Below, piece by piece: positions 24,567 to 32,663 of a DNA stretch of 39,114 nucleotides (positions are counted from its first letter, which is position 1; every line of letters starts with the position of its first letter). The notes under the pieces are model-generated. The model was given only the letters and a program-made list of their open reading frames with translations, did not search any database and was not told the DNA's origin. This DNA comes from Spirochaetota bacterium (GTDB taxonomy: Bacteria > Spirochaetota > UBA4802 > UB4802), in assembly GCA_026414805.1 (NCBI GenBank), contig JAOAIH010000006.1, positions 1 to 39,114 of the forward strand. Reading direction: 5' to 3'. Both the position numbers and the translations under genes were made by a program.

Positions 24567-25397
24567 TTATTTTGTCCCTCCACCTTGTTCCATTAGTTGA
24601 TGAAGATTCTGACCATCAAAATTAACTTCAAATGTATCAGTGAGAACTTTCAACTGATCAAAAAAGAGGTATACATCCTCATTACCAGCTTCAGGTTTTG
24701 CTCTTATCACAAAGCGCACAATTTTTGTTACTCGTGTTTGTGGATATGAATTAGTTTCCTGAGGAACGTATTCAGGTATATATGCCTTCATTGGTCGCCA
24801 CCCAACAAAATTGAGCGAACCCATCTTCAATATATGCACATCGCCTTTATAGTCTTTTATCCAAACTTCCAGGTCATAATTGTTGCCTCTGCCATGAACC
24901 CATACAGAAACAGCCTTTGCTCTTCCAGGAAGCTGTATTGCACGTTCTTGAACTTCCTGACCAGCACGTGAATCGTATGTCATCACTTTTTTTGTTGGAT
25001 CATCCCATCTCACTTCAAGAGGTGGTAGTAAGTGAACACTATTAAACCCCGGGTATTTGAATTTAAAATGTATACCAAGACATTTCTTTTTATCCAATCC
25101 TTTGTTAAGCGGGCTCCACTTTTCAGGTATAAGGTCAGCCGGGCCACCATCAACATATTTTAATTCCAATACTGGTACGGGGTCCTTTTTGGGATCTTGA
25201 TGTTTTTTTGGAACTGTTTCCACAACCCAGTCAGCCTGTGTTTCAAAATCTTCTACAACAAGTGCATTATACTGCTCAGCGCTTATGTCAGGCTGTACAT
25301 TGGTTACTATCCTGGATTGTGCTTTTTCAGGGAAAACCCCTACAAACACCATCCCAATAATCACAACACATACTGCAATAAATCGTGTATATTTCAT
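24567..25397 (-). CDS. flaA: flagellar filament outer-layer (sheath) protein FlaA
   Basis: A 276-residue exported protein with a signal peptide (MKYTRFIAVCVVIIGMVFVGV, cleaved near residue 28). The family-typical VEDFETQADWVVET opens the mature part, and VWVHGRGNNYDLEVWIKDYKG and GWRPMKAYIP follow in the second half; YLFFDQLKVLTD lies near the end. FlaA forms the outer sheath around the FlaB core of the spirochaete periplasmic flagellum and affects its stiffness and helical shape. It is the second of two flaA paralogs in an operon, 43 bases after the first, followed by a strong hairpin. Assignment to a numbered FlaA subtype is not possible by eye. Confidence 0.88.
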   Translation of the reverse strand: MKYTRFIAVCVVIIGMVFVGVFPEKAQSRIVTNVQPDISAEQYNALVVEDFETQADWVVETVPKKHQDPKKDPVPVLELKYVDGGPADLIPEKWSPLNKGLDKKKCLGIHFKFKYPGFNSVHLLPPLEVRWDDPTKKVMTYDSRAGQEVQERAIQLPGRAKAVSVWVHGRGNNYDLEVWIKDYKGDVHILKMGSLNFVGWRPMKAYIPEYVPQETNSYPQTRVTKIVRFVIRAKPEAGNEDVYLFFDQLKVLTDTFEVNFDGQNLHQLMEQGGGTK

Positions 25398-25440
25398 ATT
25401 AATGCCTCCGAGGTCTCATATTTGGTCATCATACTCAATT

Positions 25441-26172
25441 TTACCAATTATCTCTGATGCTTGTATCACCAGTGAATTCGGACAGATCTGTAATTACTCT
25501 GAAATTATCAAGGTAGAAATAAAATGTCCCTGGAACCTCATAGATATCACTCTCAACAAAAAAGGACACAAAGTGTAAATTTTTATCCAACAATGCATAT
25601 CCCGGACTTTGGGGTAGCCATCCAGGAACAACAACTGACATCTCTCTCCACCCCCAGAAATCCAGCCTTCCTATTTTTATTTTATGAATAGTCCCTTTGT
25701 AATCTCTGAGTTTTATATACAGGGTATGCCTGAACTTCCTCCCTAAAGCCCATACTTTTACTTCTTTTGCTTTTCCTCGGATAATATATTCATTAGGTGG
25801 GAATACTTCAACCCTATCATATCCACGGTCTAAATAATATGTTTTTACACCTAACACATATTTATTCTCGTGAGTAATCCCATTATCGTCAGTAATAGTA
25901 TCAGGATAGTTGATTTCATTTCCACTATCATCTATTGGACGTGGTTTGCCAGGTATCTTCCTAATTTTTGTTTCACCAATAGGGCATGTTGCAACTGCAC
26001 GCCAGTCCTCGCATGCTTCAAAGTCATCCATCCAATCTTCAACTAACCCTGTTTGTTGTTTTTTTGGTTGCTGCGCTTCCTGCGCCTGCACCATTATATT
26101 GCCTCCACCGACAACTAATACCAGACTACCGATGGCAAGCGACAATATAAAAGCTTTGACCTCCCTTCTCAT
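25441..26172 (-). CDS. flaA2: flagellar filament outer-layer (sheath) protein FlaA, upstream paralog
   Basis: A 243-residue exported FlaA. I start at ATG 26172, preceded by AAAGGAG; a longer frame from 26220 would add 16 residues in front of a good signal peptide (MRREVKAFILSLAIGSLVLVV). The mature protein has a Gln-rich start, WMDDFEACEDWRAVATCPIG, VKVWALGRKFRHTLYIKLRDYKG, GWREMSVVVPGWLPQS and FYFYLDNFRVITDLSEF, which align block for block with the downstream flaA. Both probably form the sheath together, as the FlaA1/FlaA2 pairs of other spirochaetes do. Symbol order is arbitrary. Confidence 0.88.
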   Translation of the reverse strand: MRREVKAFILSLAIGSLVLVVGGGNIMVQAQEAQQPKKQQTGLVEDWMDDFEACEDWRAVATCPIGETKIRKIPGKPRPIDDSGNEINYPDTITDDNGITHENKYVLGVKTYYLDRGYDRVEVFPPNEYIIRGKAKEVKVWALGRKFRHTLYIKLRDYKGTIHKIKIGRLDFWGWREMSVVVPGWLPQSPGYALLDKNLHFVSFFVESDIYEVPGTFYFYLDNFRVITDLSEFTGDTSIRDNW

Positions 26173-26646
26173 TGTCGACTCCTTTATAAAAAAGATTATG
26201 GAACAATAAACGATATTCAACTATTAACACTATCATACCACTATGATATCATATACATAATCGGATAAAAAAGTAAAGAAATTTAGTATTAATTTGATAC
26301 CATAGTGAACTTACTAAACATTTTGTGTCATCACAAATTGAATAACACCACGAAATGCCAACTAATTACTTCGATAGTATGCAATAGTATAGTAAGTATG
26401 TCAAGAAATTAATATTTATTTATTTTTTTATACATTATTTATATACAATTATTATTGATTTTTATTCATATGTTTAAGAATATTTCAGACAGTTGTATTA
26501 AAATCATTATAATATAATAGCAATCATATTACACCCAACTTTTGAATATAACCAAAAGGTTATGTATAATGCTGTATCATGGAAAAATGCTATTTCTTTG
26601 GTGTTGGTAGCGCATATTATGCTACTTCATAATTAATACCCCTGTT
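26173..26646. other. 474-bp divergent intergenic region, flaA2 / metF
   Basis: On the minus strand a TTGACA-17-CATACT promoter candidate (26376-26404) would give flaA2 a ~200-base leader. In that leader TATCATA/TATGATA (26231-26237, 26242-26248) forms a perfect inverted repeat. On the plus side two overlapping TATAAT boxes (26508-26518) lack a good -35, and ATAACC-AAAA-GGTTAT (26548-26563) is a small hairpin before metF. I looked for SAM or cobalamin riboswitch sequence and recognised none. Confidence 0.5.
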
Positions 26647-26661
26647 ATGAGAGTGAGCAAA

Positions 26662-27525
26662 ATGAATTTAATGAATCGTTTACAGCAAAAAAAAACAATG
26701 TTATCGTTTGAGGTCTTCCCACCAAAAACTAAGATTGGGGAGGAAAATTTATTCCATGAGCTATCGGTCATGGTACGCTTTAAACCTGATTTCATCTCGG
26801 TTACTTACGGTGCAGGTGGTTCAACACGGGAAAAAACATTGGAGATAGCTCTTAGCATTAAAACCACATTTGCTATTGAGCCGTTAATTCATTTTACCTG
26901 TGTTGGACAAAGCAAGCAGGATATTGCACAATATCTTAATCATGTAAAATCACTGGGATTTCACAATATATTAGCATTGCGTGGTGATCCACCGGCAGGG
27001 CAAAATCAGTTTAAGCCCCACCCTGAAGGGTTCCGGTACGCAAATGAGCTTGTGGAATTCATTCGTAGTATGGACAATTTCACCATTGGTGTTGCGGGTT
27101 ACCCTGAAGGACACATAGAAGCACCTGATTTAGATACCGATATTACTAATCTGAAAAGAAAAGTTGATGCAGGGGCCAGCTTTATTATCACTCAACTTTT
27201 CTTTAACAATGATAAATTCTATACCTTCATGGATAAAACTGCAAAAGCTGGCATTACCGTTCCTATTATCCCTGGTATCATGCCACTAACCAATATGGCA
27301 CAACTTCAAAAAGTAACTGCCATGTGTAACCCTGATATTCCTGCACAATTGCTTAAGGAACTTCAAAGATGCACTTTGCCTGATGATATATGTAAAGTAG
27401 GGATAGAATTTACAATTAATCAGTGTAGACAGCTCCAATCATTTGGTGTGCCAGGTTTTCATTTTTATCCATTAAATAAATCTGCTGCTGTAGTATCAAT
27501 ACTAGAAGAGTTCTGGCACGGGTAA
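26662..27525 (+). CDS. metF: 5,10-methylenetetrahydrofolate reductase
   Basis: MetF reduces methylene-THF to 5-methyl-THF for methionine synthesis, using FAD and NADH. The TIM-barrel protein opens with the family hallmark LSFEVFPPKT (the catalytic Glu), then VTYGAGGSTREKT, NILALRGDPP, GVAGYPEGHIEAPDLDTDITNLKRKVDAGASFIITQLFF in segments, PIIPGIMPL and GFHFYPLNKS. I prefer ATG 26662 (287 residues), which has a partial GTGAG before it; ATG 26647 in the same frame has none. The length matches typical MetF. It is followed 24 bases later by an unrelated membrane protein gene. Confidence 0.95.
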   Translation: MNLMNRLQQKKTMLSFEVFPPKTKIGEENLFHELSVMVRFKPDFISVTYGAGGSTREKTLEIALSIKTTFAIEPLIHFTCVGQSKQDIAQYLNHVKSLGFHNILALRGDPPAGQNQFKPHPEGFRYANELVEFIRSMDNFTIGVAGYPEGHIEAPDLDTDITNLKRKVDAGASFIITQLFFNNDKFYTFMDKTAKAGITVPIIPGIMPLTNMAQLQKVTAMCNPDIPAQLLKELQRCTLPDDICKVGIEFTINQCRQLQSFGVPGFHFYPLNKSAAVVSILEEFWHG

Positions 27526-27549
27526 TACCCATACATTAGGGAGGGAGAA

Positions 27550-28440
27550 ATGAAAACATATCCATTTTATTTCTATACGGGCGTTGTTTTGATTCTTTTC
27601 ATGCAAATCTGCTTAATACTTGATTTTAGCTCTATAACCATTTGGGCTACTCCAACTTTGTGGACAGGATTGATCCTTCTATTAGATGGTATACTTGCCA
27701 AAACTAACCGTTCATTAATCCAGAACAAAGCCTTAGCTAAATTAGCAATTATCTCAGTAGTGGCGTGGTGGATGTTTGAATGGTTTAACATATATTTTTC
27801 AAACTGGCACTATCAGGGATTAGTACAATCTCTTAGTGTACGTTACTTTGGGTATGTCTGGTCATTTGCAACAATCTTTCCTGGTGTTCTTTTAGTATAT
27901 GGCATTGTACTTACAATTGTGCCAAGAATTCTGTATAAACAGTTGCATCTTACTTCTGCGTTTCTTGTTGCATCCTTCATCATTGGCTTATTGTTTCTTT
28001 TCATCCCCATACTGCCATTCTCAATGTATTATACAGGCAGGGCTGCAGATCCTGATCTTTTCATTTGGCTTAAGTGGGCAGCCAACACTTACTTCAGCGA
28101 ATTTACTGCAGGGTTTATCTGGTTAGGATTCATCTTCATTCTTGAACCTGTTAACTATCTCTTAAACCGACCATCCCTATATGCTGATCTGGTACTGGGG
28201 AAATACACAAAGCTTGTAGCAGTTTTAGTTTCAGGACTTCTGTGTGGTTACTTATGGGAATTCTGGAACTGGCGAGCAGCTACTAAATGGATATATACTG
28301 TACCCATACTTCCGCACATAAAATTATTTGAAATGCCAATTTTGGGGTATATTGGTTTTGCAACATTTGCCTGGGAAATTTACGCTATTACTGCACTTAT
28401 ATACCCTAAAGCCTTACTGATTCTGGAACGAGAGCATTGA
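27550..28440 (+). CDS. polytopic membrane protein of unknown function with internal duplication
   Basis: A 296-residue protein with about eight hydrophobic segments and no signal peptide cleavage site. Two similar blocks suggest internal duplication: WWMFEWFNIYFSNWHYQG (about 77-94) and GYLWEFWNWRAATKWIY (about 236-252), each with W/Y-x-F/W-E-x-x-N...W-x-Y inside or next to a membrane segment. The second is followed by LPHIKLFEMPILGYIGFA. The conserved Glu, Asn and Trp residues within the membrane look functional, but I cannot name a family. AGGGAGG gives a strong ribosome site. It lies between metF and the pyrophosphatase gene, six bases before the latter, so these three genes may be cotranscribed. 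Confidence 0.7.
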   Translation: MKTYPFYFYTGVVLILFMQICLILDFSSITIWATPTLWTGLILLLDGILAKTNRSLIQNKALAKLAIISVVAWWMFEWFNIYFSNWHYQGLVQSLSVRYFGYVWSFATIFPGVLLVYGIVLTIVPRILYKQLHLTSAFLVASFIIGLLFLFIPILPFSMYYTGRAADPDLFIWLKWAANTYFSEFTAGFIWLGFIFILEPVNYLLNRPSLYADLVLGKYTKLVAVLVSGLLCGYLWEFWNWRAATKWIYTVPILPHIKLFEMPILGYIGFATFAWEIYAITALIYPKALLILEREH

Positions 28441-28446
28441 TTAACC

Positions 28447-30075
28447 ATGGAAGAAATTATTGTCATTGGCCATAAAAATCCTGATACCGATTCAATTTGT
28501 GCAGCATATTGTTATGCACACCTTAAAAACATCATTGACCCACATAACAGGTATATTCCCTACCGATGTGGCAACGTTAATAGGCAAACACGCTTTGTCT
28601 TTGAAGAAGCTGGCCTAAAGCCGCCAGAGATTTTGAAAGACGTGTATCCCAAAGTAGGCGATATAATGACTCGCAATGTTATTACAGCTTATCCTGAAGA
28701 CCCATTATTTTCAATAATACAGCACATTGAAAAAGACAGAATACGCATAATTCCTATAGTTGATGGCGATAGTTACTATAAAGGGATCGTAAGTTTTGCT
28801 GAGCTTGCAGAATTTTATTTTTCTACTACATCCACTGCACATCCCGTGTATTACTTTAAGCCTGATAATTTCATTACAACCATTCCAGGTCACTTTATTA
28901 AAAGAGGTCAACCAGAGGAGTTTGAAGGCCATATCGTCATTGGTGCAATGGATTCAGCACAATCGCTCAATGTTTTAAAAAACGTTACTCCTGAAAAAAC
29001 AGTACTTATTGTTGGCAACCGCAAAAAAATAATTGAATTTGCAATCCAGCATAATTTTGCTGCAATTATTGTAACAGGCACCCAGGATTTTAATTATAAC
29101 ACAAGTACCTATTTGGGCTGGGTGTACCTATCAAAGTTAGATACATTCAATACATTGCGCCTGCTTACTCTGAGTATGCCATGTCACTATATCATGAGGC
29201 AAGCGGATAGTATTTCGCCGCAAAATACGGTTCAGCAAGCACGGGAACAATTACTAAAGAGCGAATACCGTGGACTGCCAGTATGTGACAATGGTAAGCT
29301 CACTGGTATAATCACCCGTTCAGATCTTATTAAGCACTATGCCAAGAAAATGATACTTGTTGACCACAATGAACTATCGCAGGCAGTTGAAGGTGCCCAA
29401 ACGGCTCATATCATAGAAATTATTGACCATCACCGGTTAGGTGCAATTAAAACAACAATGCCCATATTTGTTTATTCCAAACCAGTAGGCAGTACCTGCA
29501 CGCTTATCTATGAGTTGTATAAACACAATGGGGTTCAACCCCACCCCTCAATTGCACTTCTTCTGTGCAGCGGGATATTATCAGATACTGCAATGCTGTT
29601 ATCTCCTACAAGCACCGAGATTGATAGAAAAGCACTGGAAGAATTATCGGCAATTGCAGGTATACAGTATCAGGAATACGGGAAGAAACTGCTTTCATCA
29701 ACTGAAAGTCTTAAAACCATGGACCCAATGTATGTAGTAAGCAATGATTGCAAAATCTATCAGGAATATGGCATCTCAGTTGCCATCTCGCAGGTTGAAG
29801 TTATTACACTTGATGATGTTGAAAGCGTTAAGGACGCACTTCTTTCTGCATTGTCAGAATTTGCCAAAAGCAAAAATGTACATTGGGCATTATTACTGGT
29901 AACTGATATTACCACACAGAATAGTATACTCTTCTCCACTGATTTCAAAGGCCAACAAAATCTTAGTTATTCTGAAATTGCACCAAACATGTACAGCCTG
30001 CCAGGTATACTTTCTCGCAAAAAACAGCTGCTACCAGAAATACTGCGCATTTTAGAAGAGCTATCGCACAAATAA
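28447..30075 (+). CDS. ppaC: manganese-dependent inorganic pyrophosphatase with CBS-DRTGG-CBS regulatory insert
   Basis: A 542-residue family II (DHH) pyrophosphatase that hydrolyses PPi to phosphate. Catalytic motifs: GHKNPDTDSICAA at the N-terminus, then after the insert VDHNE and IIEIIDHHRLG, and SGILSDTAMLLSPT. The insert of about 250 residues contains a first CBS domain (DIMTRNVITAYPED, about 75-125), a DRTGG-like domain (about 150-225) and a second CBS domain (YIMRQADSISPQ...GIITRSDL, about 245-300). In characterised CBS-pyrophosphatases this insert binds adenine nucleotides, with AMP/ADP inhibiting. All Mn ligands appear intact. The ATG lies six bases after the preceding stop. Confidence 0.95.
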   Translation: MEEIIVIGHKNPDTDSICAAYCYAHLKNIIDPHNRYIPYRCGNVNRQTRFVFEEAGLKPPEILKDVYPKVGDIMTRNVITAYPEDPLFSIIQHIEKDRIRIIPIVDGDSYYKGIVSFAELAEFYFSTTSTAHPVYYFKPDNFITTIPGHFIKRGQPEEFEGHIVIGAMDSAQSLNVLKNVTPEKTVLIVGNRKKIIEFAIQHNFAAIIVTGTQDFNYNTSTYLGWVYLSKLDTFNTLRLLTLSMPCHYIMRQADSISPQNTVQQAREQLLKSEYRGLPVCDNGKLTGIITRSDLIKHYAKKMILVDHNELSQAVEGAQTAHIIEIIDHHRLGAIKTTMPIFVYSKPVGSTCTLIYELYKHNGVQPHPSIALLLCSGILSDTAMLLSPTSTEIDRKALEELSAIAGIQYQEYGKKLLSSTESLKTMDPMYVVSNDCKIYQEYGISVAISQVEVITLDDVESVKDALLSALSEFAKSKNVHWALLLVTDITTQNSILFSTDFKGQQNLSYSEIAPNMYSLPGILSRKKQLLPEILRILEELSHK

Positions 30076-30077
30076 AA

Positions 30078-30101
30078 ATACCCGCCACATGGGGCGGGTA
30101 T
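30078..30101 (-). terminator. terminator of flaB, with a duplicated right arm
   Basis: ATACCCGCC (30078-30086) pairs with GGCGGGTAT (30093-30101). On the minus strand the stem is followed by TTTTTATTT, a proper tract for flaB transcripts. A second GGCGGGTAT at 30110-30118 could pair with the same left arm, so two hairpins are possible. Confidence 0.8.
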
Positions 30102-30145
30102 ATGTAATTGGGCGGGTATTCCCTGCTACATTGCGCGTGTTTATA

Positions 30146-30998
30146 TTAAGTTCCTAAAAGCTGTAAGATTGTCCGTGGACGTAAATTTGCCTGAGCCAGC
30201 ATCGCAGTACCACTCTGCACAAGGATCTGATCCTTGGTTAAGTCTACCATTGTTTCAGCCATATCAGCATCTCGTATACGGCTTTCAGATGCCTGAATGT
30301 TTTCATAGGCATTCATTAAGCCTTTTGCAGCATGCTCCAACCTGTTGTAGTATGCACCAAGGTCAGCACGCTGTTTGGCTATTTTCTGCAAAGCTTCGTC
30401 TATTATACCAATAGTTCTGTTGGCACCTTCTGCAGTTGAAAGATTTGCCAAAAACTTTCCGGTTTTTTCCCGCAGATTCAAGCCCAATGAAGTCATGGTT
30501 CCAATATATACTCGCTCTCTCTGATGCATATTTGCACCCATATGGAACCACATACTTGCTTTTGGATTGGTTCTCGAGAAATCACCAAGCAAGAGCTTAA
30601 ATTTGTTGAATTCTGCCTGAGATGCAATTCGATCAATTTCATCTACCAGAGCAGACACTGTCTACCTGTATGAGCTGTCTGTCCTCAAGAGTATAAATAC
30701 CATTTGAAGACTGTACTGCAAGAACCCTGATTCGTTGCAGTATTGATGCAGTCTGATTCAAATACCCTTCAGCAGTCTGCACAAATGACATACCATCTTC
30801 AGTATTTCGTTCAGCCTGCCGCAACCCTTGAATCTGAGTCCTCATTTTTTCTGAAACAGCTAAACCGGAAGCATCATCCCCTGCTCGGTTTATTCGCATG
30901 CCAGAGGATAGCCTCTCCATTGACTTGTCAACATCCCAGTGCTTGAATTTAAGCACTTTGTTAGAGTTGATGGCTGTTAAATTGTGGTTAATAATCAT
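30146..30998 (-). pseudogene. flaB: periplasmic flagellar core flagellin FlaB, interrupted by a single-base frameshift
   Basis: Two adjacent frames together encode one FlaB of about 283 residues, the normal length. The first (from ATG 30998, with AAAGGAG five bases before) carries [29 protein letters not shown] and [16 protein letters not shown]. The second continues with [18 protein letters not shown] and ends [25 protein letters not shown]. The join near 30656-30662 has one extra base relative to a continuous QVEVSALVDE reading; as written, the first frame ends after 12 changed codons. No slippery homopolymer is visible. It is either a real mutation or a sequence error; both flanks are otherwise perfect flagellin. 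Confidence 0.85.
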
Positions 30999-31649
30999 AC
31001 ACACACTCCTTTGTGTTAAGTTGTCCCTGATCTCCCTATCAGGGCTTTAAACCGGGTTGGTGATCTTCAAAAAGGGAATACCCTTTTGTATTTCACTACA
31101 ACCCCTTGTTCCTCATTTATAGTGGTATTAAATACATTATACCATGAAGAACATGGCGTTGTAGCTACTCATTGTACAGTTTTCAAAGAACCTTACAGCT
31201 TATTGTGATGTTCGGTACTATTATTTATATTATTAAAGTTAAATAAAGTTATTTATTTTTGATTATAGGTAATTATTATAAAATATGCAATAGTATCATA
31301 TATTTTTATCTATTTTTTGATTTTTTATGCATATTTACCCTTAATCTCCATTTCGGATTATAAAATTTTTGCTTTAGAATTTTTTTTAAAATTTTTTTCT
31401 CTCTTTTGCTTTGTTATTCTAATTAAATTCATTTGCATAAACGTGTTTCTTAATGGAGGAGTAATGTTCTATTATATATAGTGCTATATATAAATAAAGT
31501 GCGATAGCAAATTACAAAAAAAAGAATAAACTTGACAATAATTAGTCGAATATTAGAATAGACAGGTTGTTTGTTTTTCATTTTTATATGCTGTAAAATT
31601 ACGCCACTATATTACAAAAAAGGACATAATACACAGGTTTTAATGATCT
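30999..31649. other. 651-bp divergent region with a structured flaB leader
   Basis: Next to flaB (read on the minus strand) come a terminator-like hairpin AAAAGGG/CCCTTTT (31070-31087) with a T run, then CCCTGAT/ATCAGGG (31025-31044), then the Shine-Dalgarno. A loose sigma28-like match (TAAT-15-ACCGAACA, near 31209-31235) lies further upstream. The middle is very AT-rich without ORFs. The plus side holds the promoter at 31532. A GGAGGAGT-ATG at 31455-31475 opens only five codons. Confidence 0.5.
31532..31559 (+). promoter_or_regulatory. predicted promoter of the degenerate M23 gene
   Basis: TTGACA (31532-31537), a 16-base spacer, TAGAAT (31554-31559, 5/6), about 90 bases before the ATG at 31650. 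It has the same boxes and spacer length as the promoter at 4998-5025. Confidence 0.65.
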
Positions 31650-32660
31650 ATGGGATTGAATCCATTTAAAGAATCAAACATAAGCGACCTCCAGAAACAA
31701 ATTCAAGAACTGATTTCCCAAAAGTGGGGTCATATTCGGCACAAGATTTCAACTCAGTGGGAATATATTAAAAAAAGAGGCAATGAGCGTTTAACCATAA
31801 TGATAATCCCACATTCAGAAAAAAAGATTGTTAACCTGCATGTAACTCTTTTTACACTTACTGGTATTATTGCCTCATTAATACTTATCCTTACATTAAC
31901 ATCTATTTTTATCATTAATCATACATCAACTATTAAAGAGGTATCACGTCTTAAGATGTATGGTTCTAATTCTAAAATTCAGATTGCAAAATATAAAGAG
32001 GAAATTAATAAGTTATACGATATATTTCAGCGTTTAAAACCGGAATTATCATACCTTTATTCATTAACACCTGGCAACAGGGCAGATACGCTCTGGGCAA
32101 AAGGCGGTGTATCCGAAAATATAGACGTTGAACAGGAACAGTCTTCACCCCCCATTGAAATCCTCAACATCGAGGAGATGGTCCAGGATCTTGAAACAGC
32201 AAAAGATGTGCTCAAAGATATTAAAAAATTTATGCGGGAGCGGCGTAAAGTTATCGAAAATACCCCTTCAATGTGGCCAGTTGATGGGTTTGTGATTGCC
32301 CGCTATGGTGTTCGAACATCCCCCTATACATTCCAAAAAGAATTTCATGAGGGCGTTGACATTGCGTCATTTCCCGGTGCCCCTATAAAAGTTACCGCAC
32401 CCGGTGTTGTGGAATCAGTACGATGGGATAGTCAACTTGGATTAACAGTTTCTGTAAAACATAAGTATGGATTTGTAACTGCATATTCCCATTGTCAGCG
32501 CGTTACTGTTGAAGAAGGGCAGAAAGTAACCAAAGGTGAAGTTATAGGTTATGTTGGCAAAACTGGCAATGCAACCCGCCATATATGTTTTTATCAGATT
32601 AAAATTGGAACAGAATTTGTAGATCCGCTGCCATATCTAAACAAAGTTGTGAACCAATAA
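31650..32660 (+). CDS. membrane-anchored M23-like protein with degenerate active site
   Basis: A 336-residue protein: a cytoplasmic N-terminus of about 65 residues, one membrane segment (LFTLTGIIASLILILTLTSI, about 70-90), a coiled-coil/linker (about 95-210) and a C-terminal LytM-like domain (about 215-330). The first zinc motif is intact (FHEGVDIA) and YSHC keeps the Tyr-Ser-His, but the HxH motif of active enzymes is replaced: TGNATRHICFYQI stands where TGxxxGxHLHYEV is expected. One His may be shifted, the other is Cys. It is therefore probably inactive, like the EnvC/NlpD activators of amidases, or uses altered zinc ligands. It converges with fliM three bases away; a flagellar or division role is speculation. 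Confidence 0.85.
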   Translation: MGLNPFKESNISDLQKQIQELISQKWGHIRHKISTQWEYIKKRGNERLTIMIIPHSEKKIVNLHVTLFTLTGIIASLILILTLTSIFIINHTSTIKEVSRLKMYGSNSKIQIAKYKEEINKLYDIFQRLKPELSYLYSLTPGNRADTLWAKGGVSENIDVEQEQSSPPIEILNIEEMVQDLETAKDVLKDIKKFMRERRKVIENTPSMWPVDGFVIARYGVRTSPYTFQKEFHEGVDIASFPGAPIKVTAPGVVESVRWDSQLGLTVSVKHKYGFVTAYSHCQRVTVEEGQKVTKGEVIGYVGKTGNATRHICFYQIKIGTEFVDPLPYLNKVVNQ

Positions 32661-32663
32661 ATT

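Noticed and set aside
26520-26660. SAM or cobalamin riboswitch before metF
   Set aside because: Only a 6-bp hairpin and an imperfect stem near 26610-26630 are present; none of the conserved riboswitch core sequence is recognisable.
30640-30680. Programmed ribosomal frameshift in flaB
   Set aside because: No slippery heptamer, homopolymer or stimulatory structure is visible at the junction; a mutation or sequence error is simpler.
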